NCBI RefSeq assembly: GCF_001953865.1
Contig: NZ_MQUQ01000015.1
Coordinates: 356,026-420,025, forward strand
DNA: 64,000 nucleotides
Origin: Amycolatopsis coloradensis
GTDB lineage: Bacteria; Actinomycetota; Actinomycetes; Mycobacteriales; Pseudonocardiaceae
Reading direction: 5' to 3'
The notes beneath the pieces are model-generated. The model searched no databases. It saw only the letters and a list, made by a program, of their open reading frames with translations, and was not told the origin of the DNA. Made by a program: the position numbers and the translations under genes. Shown piece after piece: positions 9,431 through 16,572 of this stretch; the stretch's first letter is position 1, and each line of letters starts with the position of its first letter.

Positions 9431-10657
9431 ATGGAAAAGGGGGATTCCGCTCGGAGCACCACGTTCAAGGCCGCTTTCGCGGTGGGCGAGTTCCGTGCGT
9501 TGTGGGCGGCCGAGGCGCTTTCGCAGGCCGGTGACCAGCTGGCCAGGGTCGCGTTGTCGGTGCTGGTCTGGGAAAGAACGGCGTCGGCGGGGCTGACCGG
9601 GCTCACCTACGGGCTGACGTATCTGCCGACGCTGATCGGCGGCACCCTGTTCGCCGGGCTGGCCGACCGCTATTCGCGACGGACGGTGATGATCGTCTGC
9701 GACCTGCTCCGCGCGGCGCTCGCGGTGCTGATGGCCGTACCGGGGATGCCGCTGCCGGTCCTCGCCGGACTGCTGGTGATCCTGACGATGGCGGGTGGGC
9801 CGTTCCGGGCGGCGCAACTCGCGTTGCTCCCGGACGTACTCGAAGGCGAGCGGTACGTCGCCGGGCTCGCGGTCCGCACGATCACCATCCAAACGGCACA
9901 GCTGGCCGGATTCGGCGGTGGTGGACTGGTGATCGGGCTCGTGACGCCCCACTGGGGACTGGTGATCGACGCGGTGACCTTTGTGGTCTCCGCACTGCTC
10001 GTGTCCGCCTGGGTCCGTCACCGGGCGCCCGTCGTCACGGAATCCTCGGTGAAAAGCCGGGTAGCGCGGGCTTTCAGTGGCGAAGGTGCCAGAGAATTGT
10101 GGCAGGGCAAGGGAATCCGGGTGCTGTTCGGGTTGAAGATGCTCGCCGGGTTCGCCATCGCGCCGGAAGGGCTCGCGGCACCGCTCGCCGTCGAACTCGG
10201 GACGGGGAGTTACGCGGTCGGCCTCATTCTCGCGGCCGATCCGGTCGGTTCGGTAATGGGATCGTGGATCTTCACGAAATGGGTTCCCGCGCGGCGGAAA
10301 ACGCGAATAGTGGGCATTCTCGCCTTCGCATCCGTTGTTCCGTTGCTTTTTGTCTTCTTTCGCCCTTCGCTACCGGTCTGTCTCGCGCTGATCGCGCTCA
10401 GCGGGGCCTGTGCGGCGCCCTACCACCTGCAAGCCGTCGCGCTGATGGCCCGCGCGGTGCCGGACGGCGTCCGGGCGCAGGTGATGGGCCTGACCTCGAC
10501 GAGTTTGGTGACCGTGCAGGGAATCGGGATCATGCTGGCGGGCGGGCCCGATGGCGATGGCGTGGAAACGTGCCATCGCCACCGGGCCCGATATATGGCT
10601 CCCGGCCGGGAGCCGGACCGGTTAATCGAGGGGATCAGTCCTCGCGACCGTTCATGA
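9431..10657 (+). CDS. MFS transporter, C-terminally truncated
   Basis: The protein has 408 codons. It begins with the typical enterobactin-exporter-like start (FRALWAAEALSQAGDQLARV) and has the MFS motif-A loop GLADRYSRRTV. Helices 1 to 10 can be traced. The frame then changes character right after VQGIGIMLAG: the remaining 43 residues (DGDGVETCHRHRARY and so on) are hydrophilic and not MFS-like, so most of helix 11 and all of helix 12 are missing. The break coincides with two strong palindromes at 10544-10614. The ATG at 9431 follows GGGAGGGG. It is likely a damaged efflux pump, or the region is misassembled. Confidence 0.7.
   Translation: MEKGDSARSTTFKAAFAVGEFRALWAAEALSQAGDQLARVALSVLVWERTASAGLTGLTYGLTYLPTLIGGTLFAGLADRYSRRTVMIVCDLLRAALAVLMAVPGMPLPVLAGLLVILTMAGGPFRAAQLALLPDVLEGERYVAGLAVRTITIQTAQLAGFGGGGLVIGLVTPHWGLVIDAVTFVVSALLVSAWVRHRAPVVTESSVKSRVARAFSGEGARELWQGKGIRVLFGLKMLAGFAIAPEGLAAPLAVELGTGSYAVGLILAADPVGSVMGSWIFTKWVPARRKTRIVGILAFASVVPLLFVFFRPSLPVCLALIALSGACAAPYHLQAVALMARAVPDGVRAQVMGLTSTSLVTVQGIGIMLAGGPDGDGVETCHRHRARYMAPGREPDRLIEGISPRDRS
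10544..10589. repeat. Long imperfect hairpin at the break in the MFS gene
   Basis: GGGCCC at 10544-10549 and 10584-10589 bound an inverted repeat of about 18 bases per arm (inner arms TGGCGATGGC and GCCATCGCCA) with one mismatch and a loop of about 10 bases. It sits exactly where the transporter frame loses its family character. Confidence 0.8.
10597..10614. repeat. Perfect 18-bp palindrome
   Basis: GGCTCCCGGCCGGGAGCC lies eight bases after the longer hairpin and inside the divergent tail of the MFS frame. It could act as a terminator stem or mark a rearrangement scar. Confidence 0.8.
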
Positions 10658-10758
10658 TGATCCTCCCTCCCACTGCTCCATCTGTGTGTTCCGGAAATGA
10701 CTCGGGCCACCCTCAGTACTACCTCGGATACATTGAATTGTGTACGGGAGGGGGACCG

Positions 10759-12054
10759 GTGACGATGATTATGGGGGATACGGAACTCGCCGGAGAAGGG
10801 GACGGCACACGTTTGAGAGCGCGGGTCGGACGGTGGGATCTCTGGTCCGGACCACGTGGCGTACCTGCGGTTTTTCTTGTCGTGGAAGGACTTGCGGCGG
10901 CAGTCGCGGTAATCGCCTTGCTCCGATCGAACTACGAGACCACGGAATTCGTCCGATTTGGATCACTGCTCGGCCTCGCTGTCCTTCAGGCCGAGCTTTC
11001 GCGTTCGGTGGAACGCTTGCGGCGCACCCTTTGTGACCGGCCGCACATCAACATGACTTCGGTGTGGACGTTCGCGGGGGTGCTCGTCCTCCCGGCGGGA
11101 CTCGCGCTCGCCCTCGGACTGCTCATCTACCTGCATCTTTGGCTCCGGGTGTGGCGGGGGATGAGCCACCGTCCCGCCTACCGCGTCGTGTACTGCGCGG
11201 CGGCGATCGTGCTCTCCTGCCTGGCGTCGGGAGCCATCGTCTCCGCCTGGAACGGTCTGCCTGCCGGGTTCGCCGGGTCACTGCGGATCGTCGAGGCGGC
11301 GGCCGTGTTCACCGCGGCGAACGCGTTCATCGTGGCGCTCTCGGTCTACCTGCACACGGGGGGCCGGTCCCTGCGTTCGCTGTTCGGGACCGGTGACGAC
11401 AACCTGCTGGAAGTCACCACCCTGGTGCTCGGGGCCTCGACCGCGCTGGCCATCGTGCACGCGCCCGCGCTCGTTCCGTTCATCCTGCTGCCCGTGCTGG
11501 TGCTGCACCGCAGTGTGCTGGTGCGGCAGCTGGAGATCGCGGCGAACATCGACGGCAAGACCGGGGTGCTCAACGCGCACGCGTGGCATGTGCTGAGCGA
11601 ACAGGAGCTTTCGTCGGCGGCAAGGGCGAAGAGCAAACTCGGCGTGCTGATGCTCGACCTCGACCACTTCAAGCAGGTCAACGACGTCTACGGGCATCTC
11701 GCGGGAGACGCCGTGCTCAAGGTCGTCGCGACGACGATCTCCGAGCACGTGCGCGACTACGACTCCGTCGGGCGTTTCGGCGGCGAAGAGTTCGTCGTGC
11801 TGCTGCCCGGTGCGACGGAGACCGAGGTGTTGCCGGTGGCCGAGCGGGTCCGGCAGGCGGTGATGGCGATCGAGGTCGAAGTCGCGACGGCCTCCGGGCC
11901 GCGCACGGTGCGAGGGCTTTCGGTGTCGATCGGCGTCGCGGTCTATCCGTCCGGCGGGACGGTGCTGGAGCGGCTGCTGCACGTCGCGGACTCCGCGCTC
12001 TACCAGGCGAAGAACAGCGGCCGGAACCGCGTCGTCTCGCTCGCCGCCGCCTGA
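10759..12054 (+). CDS. Membrane diguanylate cyclase (GGDEF domain)
   Basis: The protein has 431 residues. About six hydrophobic segments occupy the first 250 residues as a membrane sensor. A C-terminal GGDEF domain follows: MLDLDHFKQVNDVYGHLAGD, then active-site GGEEF at 341-345. An intact I-site, RDYD at 332-335, lies five residues before GGEEF, so product inhibition by c-di-GMP is expected. The GTG at 10759 follows GGAGGGGG. No EAL domain is fused. C-di-GMP is a developmental signal in actinomycetes; a role here in development is inferred. Followed by a palindromic repeat element. Confidence 0.92.
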   Translation: MTMIMGDTELAGEGDGTRLRARVGRWDLWSGPRGVPAVFLVVEGLAAAVAVIALLRSNYETTEFVRFGSLLGLAVLQAELSRSVERLRRTLCDRPHINMTSVWTFAGVLVLPAGLALALGLLIYLHLWLRVWRGMSHRPAYRVVYCAAAIVLSCLASGAIVSAWNGLPAGFAGSLRIVEAAAVFTAANAFIVALSVYLHTGGRSLRSLFGTGDDNLLEVTTLVLGASTALAIVHAPALVPFILLPVLVLHRSVLVRQLEIAANIDGKTGVLNAHAWHVLSEQELSSAARAKSKLGVLMLDLDHFKQVNDVYGHLAGDAVLKVVATTISEHVRDYDSVGRFGGEEFVVLLPGATETEVLPVAERVRQAVMAIEVEVATASGPRTVRGLSVSIGVAVYPSGGTVLERLLHVADSALYQAKNSGRNRVVSLAAA

Positions 12055-12060
12055 CCCGCC

Positions 12061-12125
12061 CGCGTTTCGTCCTCTGGTTGCGGTAGTTCGCACTACCAAC
12101 GACGGCGACCAGAGGACGAAACGCG
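12061..12125. repeat. Dispersed hairpin element, copy 1
   Basis: A 65-base inverted repeat with outer arms CGCGTTTCGTCCTCTGGTTG and its near complement, and a small inner hairpin GTAGTTCGCACTAC. One arm recurs at 56237-56258 with a degenerate partner arm at about 56200. It lies six bases after the diguanylate cyclase stop, between convergent genes, so it could also act as a bidirectional terminator. Confidence 0.8.
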
Positions 12126-12138
12126 ACGGACGGCGGAC

Positions 12139-12654
12139 TCACCAGGGCGAGTTGCCCTCGTCCTCCGGTGCTTCGTGGCGCCTCTCGCGAGGCGCCTGCG
12201 GGGTGTCGGCGGACGGAGGCGCCGGGGGAGTGTCGTCCGGCGGCGGCTCTTCCTCTTCGATTTCGGGGAAGCGGCTGCGCAGGGTGCCGATCATCAGCGA
12301 CCGGGTCTCCTGGTCCTCGTCGCCGAGCGTCTCCTGCATGACCTCGGCGACCTGGCTCGAGATCCCGGCCTGCGCCTGGTGCATGGTGGTGAGGATCTGC
12401 CGCGACAGTTCCTCCAGCGGATACGTCCTCGCCTTGTTCCCGAATTCGAGGCCCGTCACGCCGCCGTCCGCCCCGACGGTCACCTTGACGGCGCCGTCGG
12501 AGCTGGACGCGGTCAGCCGCAACTGCTCGGTCCGCTCCTGGGCGGCCGCGTAACGCTGCGCCTTTTCCTCGAGCCCTTGGGCCCACTGGTCCATCTTGCG
12601 TTGTGCCTCGTCGGGGTCCGTGGTGAGATCCCCGAGACCGTTGGTGCCGGTCAC
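12139..12654 (-). CDS. YbaB/EbfC-like protein of the ESX cargo operon
   Basis: The protein has 171 residues. The central region DGAVKVTVGADGGVTGLEF followed by helices matches the YbaB/EbfC nucleoid-protein fold. An acidic, Pro-rich C-terminal tail follows (EIEEEEPPPDDTPPAPPS). It is the last gene of a five-gene minus-strand operon and overlaps the preceding EspC-like gene by four bases (ATGA). YbaB-like proteins recur in type VII cargo loci of this family of bacteria, where their role is not understood; DNA binding is not assured. Confidence 0.75.
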   Translation of the reverse strand: MTGTNGLGDLTTDPDEAQRKMDQWAQGLEEKAQRYAAAQERTEQLRLTASSSDGAVKVTVGADGGVTGLEFGNKARTYPLEELSRQILTTMHQAQAGISSQVAEVMQETLGDEDQETRSLMIGTLRSRFPEIEEEEPPPDDTPPAPPSADTPQAPRERRHEAPEDEGNSPW

Positions 12655-12980
12655 TTCTTTCCTCCGATGTCCAACGCCTTGAAATCGGCGTTGAACGGTT
12701 CCGCGTTGGTCTTGTCACCCTCTACATAGGACTTCGCGGCGGTGCGGACGTTGTCCGCCGTCGTCCGGACCCCTTCCGCGGCCGACTTGATCGCCTCCGC
12801 CGCGCGTTCGCCGGTCGGGTTGATGATGGGCGGCAGGAACGCGCACAGCAGGCCATACGCGTCCGCCGACATCGCCGAACCGGTCGCGCCGTGCGCGGTG
12901 TCCAACCGGTCCACGAGCCCTTCGAGATGGCTCGCGTGCGCGGTCAGGTCGTCCGGATCGACCTCGAACGAAGCCGTCAC
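12651..12980 (-). CDS. EspC-like type VII secretion target
   Basis: This 109-residue all-helical protein starts FEVDPDDLTAHASHLEGLVD and continues AAEAIKSAAEGVRTTADNVR. This is the pattern of the ESX-1 secretion-associated EspC/DUF2580 family, a WXG100-related helical hairpin. Four-base overlaps on both sides tie it to the large PPE-like gene and the YbaB-like gene. It is predicted to be exported by an ESX system, probably with the neighbouring large protein. No secretion ATPase or membrane component lies in this window. Confidence 0.78.
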   Translation of the reverse strand: MTASFEVDPDDLTAHASHLEGLVDRLDTAHGATGSAMSADAYGLLCAFLPPIINPTGERAAEAIKSAAEGVRTTADNVRTAAKSYVEGDKTNAEPFNADFKALDIGGKK

Positions 12981-15052
12981 TTCCAGTCCTTGTTCTTCCA
13001 GTCACCGATCACCGGCGGTGCCACGATCTCGTCGGCGGCGAAGAAGGACGGGTCGTCGGATTCGACGTAGTCGGCGACCTTGTGCTCCTTGTCCTCCTGG
13101 CCCTGCCCCTTGCCCGCGCCGGGCGCCATGCCGCCACCCATCGGGCCCATGGCACCGGGGGTGCCCGCCTTGCCGGAACCGGAACCGGCCGCACGGGCCG
13201 CGGCCGCCTCGGCGTCCATCGCACCCGCGGCGCCACCCATGCCGAGCGCGCCCGTCGACCTTCCGGCGCCGCCGAGACCGCCGGCGCCCGAGCCACCCGC
13301 GCCCGAGCCACCCGCACCGGTACCGCCGGTGCCACCGCCGCCGAAGCCGCTGGTACCACCGATTCCGCTACCGCCACCACCACCGGGGATGTTCGGCATG
13401 CCGATCTTGGGCGGGGTGTAGGGCGTGGGCTTGTACGACGAGCCGGTGTCCGGGAACGTCGGCCCGCCGAGCCGTTCGCCGATGCCGCCCGGACGCGGCA
13501 TCGGCGGGATCTTCGGCATGACCGGGCCCGGCCCGCTGTTCGGGATGGGGATGTTCGGCGGGGTGTACGGGAGACCGCCACCGGGCCGCGGGCCGCCGGA
13601 CTCGGGAACGGGGATGTTCGGCGGGGTGAACGACGGCGGCGTCACGGACGGCGGCGTGTAGCCCGTGGTGCGCGTCCCGTCGTCGATCTTCGGCAGGTTC
13701 GGGGAGTAGGGCGACGACGACGTCCCGGGGCCGGGGCCACCGCCCGCCGGGAAGTTCGGGACGTTGATGTCGGGCCGGTACTGGTTCGAACCGGGCCCGC
13801 CACCGCCTGGTCCGCCACCGGGGAAGCCACCACCGGGGAAGCCACCACCCGGCATGCCGCCGCCGGGAACACCGCCACCCGGCATGCCGCCGCCGGGAAC
13901 ACCGCCACCCGGCATGCCACCGCCAGGAACACCGCCGCCGGGACCGCCGGGGCCGTTCGGCGCGTTGAACGGCGACACGCCACCGGGACCGCCGCCGGGT
14001 CCGCTCTGCGGAATCCCGTCCACCGAAGCGGCGATGCCGTCCGGCCGTGTCCCCTCCGAGCCGACGTTGAAGGGGCTGGGCCGCTGTGTGCCGTCAGCGC
14101 CTTCGGGAGACATTCTGTCGCGAAGCGAGGCAGGCGACGCGCCACCGCTGCCGGCCGAGGCGCCCCGCAACATCGGGGTTGCCTGCGCCGTCGGCAGCTT
14201 CGGCGGAGCGGGGAACGCCGGGGTGGCGATCGCCGAGCCGACCGTGCTGTCGAAGTCGGTCATCACCTTCGCGGCCTGATCGCGCGCGTCCTGCTGCTTC
14301 TTGAAGGTCTCGAGGTCCTTGCCGAGCTGCGACATGTACTGCTGCGGATCTTTGATCGTCTGCAGGTTGGCGTTGGCCTCCTGCACGCTGAACGCCACCG
14401 GCGGGTTGGCCTTCATCAGCTTCTGCGTCTCGTTGAGGGTCTGCGAGTGGATCTGCTGCTGACGCCCGGTCAGCGTCGCGCCGTTCGCGGTCGAGCCGAG
14501 CCACTTGCCGACACCGGCGAGGTGCTCGCGGGCCGCGTCGCCGCCTTCACCCTGCCAGTTGGCTGTGCTCGCGTTGATCGCCTTCGCCAGGTTGCGCTGG
14601 TGCGAGGCCAGGTCGTTGCCGACCCGGACCCATTCCTCGGAGGTCTCGCCGACCGCCGCCGGATCCGCGTTGCCCGCGATCGCGGTCTGCATCTGCTCGT
14701 GGGTGGCGTTGCTCCACACCGTCGACGGCGGCTGGCCGGGCTTGCGGATCTCCAAATTCTTCTCGAGACCTTCACGCGCCTTCTCCAGCTGCCCCTCGTA
14801 CATTTTCTGGGTGAACTGGTCCTTGAAGCCGTTGAGCGCGGTGTCACCCCAGCCGAGGAGATTGAACAGAAGGTCGGTCCCGACCGTGGCCCCGGCCCGG
14901 ATCTCGTCACCGGACGCGGCCTTGTCCGCCAGCGGCCCGACGTAGTACTCGGACGACGAATCGGCCGTGACGTCGTAGTGCGGGTCGAGTTTGTCGTATT
15001 CGGGCGAGTTCGGGTCGGAGACCTTCGTGGTCTTCTCCGCGGATTCGGTCAC
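12977..15052 (-). CDS. WXG/PPE-like type VII secretion substrate with Gly/Pro-rich linker
   Basis: The protein has 691 residues. The N-terminal third is helical with a WQG turn at about 166-168 (STANWQGEGGDAAREHLAG), the PPE/WXG hairpin signature. Residues about 300-640 form a low-complexity Gly/Pro/Met linker, including PGGGM/PGGGV repeats encoded by 30-bp DNA repeats at 13851-13940. The last 50 residues contain EDKEHKVADYVESDD and end with VAPPVIGDW. That tail recurs in the protein at 31796-32920. It is predicted to be an ESX-exported or surface protein handled by the EspG-like chaperone encoded upstream. Start ATG 15052. Confidence 0.75.
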   Translation of the reverse strand: MTESAEKTTKVSDPNSPEYDKLDPHYDVTADSSSEYYVGPLADKAASGDEIRAGATVGTDLLFNLLGWGDTALNGFKDQFTQKMYEGQLEKAREGLEKNLEIRKPGQPPSTVWSNATHEQMQTAIAGNADPAAVGETSEEWVRVGNDLASHQRNLAKAINASTANWQGEGGDAAREHLAGVGKWLGSTANGATLTGRQQQIHSQTLNETQKLMKANPPVAFSVQEANANLQTIKDPQQYMSQLGKDLETFKKQQDARDQAAKVMTDFDSTVGSAIATPAFPAPPKLPTAQATPMLRGASAGSGGASPASLRDRMSPEGADGTQRPSPFNVGSEGTRPDGIAASVDGIPQSGPGGGPGGVSPFNAPNGPGGPGGGVPGGGMPGGGVPGGGMPGGGVPGGGMPGGGFPGGGFPGGGPGGGGPGSNQYRPDINVPNFPAGGGPGPGTSSSPYSPNLPKIDDGTRTTGYTPPSVTPPSFTPPNIPVPESGGPRPGGGLPYTPPNIPIPNSGPGPVMPKIPPMPRPGGIGERLGGPTFPDTGSSYKPTPYTPPKIGMPNIPGGGGGSGIGGTSGFGGGGTGGTGAGGSGAGGSGAGGLGGAGRSTGALGMGGAAGAMDAEAAAARAAGSGSGKAGTPGAMGPMGGGMAPGAGKGQGQEDKEHKVADYVESDDPSFFAADEIVAPPVIGDWKNKDWK
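13851..13940 (-). repeat. Three 30-bp tandem repeats inside the ESX substrate gene
   Basis: Units start at 13851, 13881 and 13911, the third with changes. On the coding strand they specify alternating PGGGM and PGGGV pentapeptides. In-frame expansion or contraction by slippage would vary linker length. Confidence 0.85.
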
Positions 15053-15063
15053 GGGTCTCTCCT

Positions 15064-15477
15064 CTAGATCTCGGTGTCGATCCGCTTCAGAGTGCGCTGG
15101 TTGTCTTCGTCGCGTTCACGGTAGTTCTTCTTGGCGAGTTCGATCGCCTCGACGTAGGTCGGGAACTCCGCGCGAGCCGCTTCGAGCTGCGTGAGCAGGC
15201 CCTGCGCGTCGGTCGCGGTGCCCTGCATGTGCTGGGAAACCCAGCGCGCGGTGGCGGTGTCGCTCATCTGCGGTGACTTCTGGAGCTTGGTCAGCGCGCT
15301 CCAGCGCTCTTCGAGGCTGTCGATCACACCCTGGAGTGAACGGATCATCTCCTGGCCGGTGCTCTCGTCGACGGCGAAGCTGCCCTGCTTGGCCATCAGC
15401 TTCAGCTGTCCACCCGCGAGCCCGACGCGTGCGGAGGTCCACTTCGCCGGCTTCAGTTCTTGTGCTTCCTCGGTCAA
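15064..15477 (-). CDS. Helical ESX-cargo-operon protein (paralogue of the 31317 gene)
   Basis: The protein has 137 residues and is predominantly helical. It contains FAVDESTGQEMIRSLQGVID and HMQGTATDAQGLLTQLEAAR. It occupies the same place, just before the large WXG/PPE-like gene, as the 159-residue protein at 31317-31796, with weak shared pattern (QG-A/T-AT and a terminal acidic/basic helix). Eleven bases separate it from the large gene. It is probably a co-secreted partner of the large protein; this is inference from position. Confidence 0.65.
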   Translation of the reverse strand: MTEEAQELKPAKWTSARVGLAGGQLKLMAKQGSFAVDESTGQEMIRSLQGVIDSLEERWSALTKLQKSPQMSDTATARWVSQHMQGTATDAQGLLTQLEAARAEFPTYVEAIELAKKNYRERDEDNQRTLKRIDTEI

Positions 15478-15508
15478 CGGAGGCTCCTCTCGCCGGGGAT
15501 CGGTAAGT

Positions 15509-16360
15509 TCAGTAGATGTCCGCGATGGCGTTCTTGATCGCGTTCGCCACGCCCGACTGACTGGCCGGGTCGTAATGTCCGATCACGGCGCCCGAGGCTT
15601 CGTCGGTCTCGGTCCAGACCAGGTACCGGCCGTCTTCGGTGTCGAGCCAGCTCAACGGCGTCGACCGGAGCCGCTCGCCGTGGCGGCCGATCCCGCTTAC
15701 GATGATGTGCCCGCCGCCCAGCCGGGTCCCGGACAGCACCTTCTCCAGGACCTCGAGGTCGCTCTCGTCGTTACGCGGGGCCGGAGCCTCGGTCCTGGCG
15801 CGGACGACGCCGGTGAACTGGAGGTTGCCGAAAGCGTCGGTCTCCTCCTCGTCGAACTCCGCCTCGGCCTGGCGGCGCGCGGCCATCGCGGAGACGGCGC
15901 GCTCCTCTTTCTGCACGATCGTGCGGCGGCCGGTCGACGCGGGCCGCATCCGCGGCAGGACCCCGGACAGGACCTCGACCAGTTCTTCGTCCGAGAAGAG
16001 GGCGAACTGCAAGAGGTCTTCGCCGTGGGCTTGCGTGATGCCGAGCGCCTGCCTGCCGTCGGTGAGGGTGAGGACGGCGATGTCCTCGCCGATACCGTCG
16101 ATGCCGTTGACGGAAACGGTGATCCGGTGGTTCGCGAGCAGCGCGAACGCGGTGCGGATGGCGGGGTTCAGCTCGCCGTTGACCGACAGGCGGCGCTGCT
16201 CGAGATCGGTGTAGACCTTCCGGATGACGGCGGTGTACCGTTCCGGGTCGATCGAAGTGTTGCGGACGCGCAAGGGAAACAGCCGGACATCGACGCCCAG
16301 CGCCTGCCCGACCACGGTCGCCTCTGCCGTCCCCAGCGCGAAATCGGCTCGTTCAGCCAT
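15509..16360 (-). CDS. EspG-like ESX secretion-specific chaperone
   Basis: The protein has 283 residues. The pattern is that of EspG: an N-terminal LGTAEATVVGQALGVDVRLF strand-helix region, FALLANHRITVSVNG, and a C-terminal sheet RLRSTPLSWLDTEDGRYLVW. EspG proteins bind PE/PPE-type substrates in the cytosol and deliver them to the ESX machine. As first gene of the five-gene operon it is placed to serve the 691-residue protein. A shorter paralogue is encoded at 32920-33672 next to the second cargo protein. Confidence 0.82.
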   Translation of the reverse strand: MAERADFALGTAEATVVGQALGVDVRLFPLRVRNTSIDPERYTAVIRKVYTDLEQRRLSVNGELNPAIRTAFALLANHRITVSVNGIDGIGEDIAVLTLTDGRQALGITQAHGEDLLQFALFSDEELVEVLSGVLPRMRPASTGRRTIVQKEERAVSAMAARRQAEAEFDEEETDAFGNLQFTGVVRARTEAPAPRNDESDLEVLEKVLSGTRLGGGHIIVSGIGRHGERLRSTPLSWLDTEDGRYLVWTETDEASGAVIGHYDPASQSGVANAIKNAIADIY

Positions 16361-16572
16361 GCTTCTGCGCTACTCCCTCACGGGGGTCGGACCCCGTCCT
16401 GATCGGCTGACCTGCAGAGAGGGGGCCGACTTTGTTAATGGCCAAAACAAACTAGCACAGCGCATGACTGTACGGAACCATACGAACACCGCTGAACCCG
16501 ATGGAATGGATCACCATGCCCGATCGGGCACTTTTCCTGCCCTTAAAGGAATAACGGCCGTTCGCCGGGATG

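Noticed and set aside
10099..10758. N-terminal extension of the diguanylate cyclase frame through the MFS gene
   Set aside because: The extension is out of frame with the transporter and Arg/Gly-rich; GTG 10759 has a strong ribosome site.
13082..15067. 661-codon plus-strand frame opposite the ESX substrate gene
   Set aside because: Arg/Ala-rich with no domain; the minus-strand frame has the WXG turn and operon overlaps on both sides.
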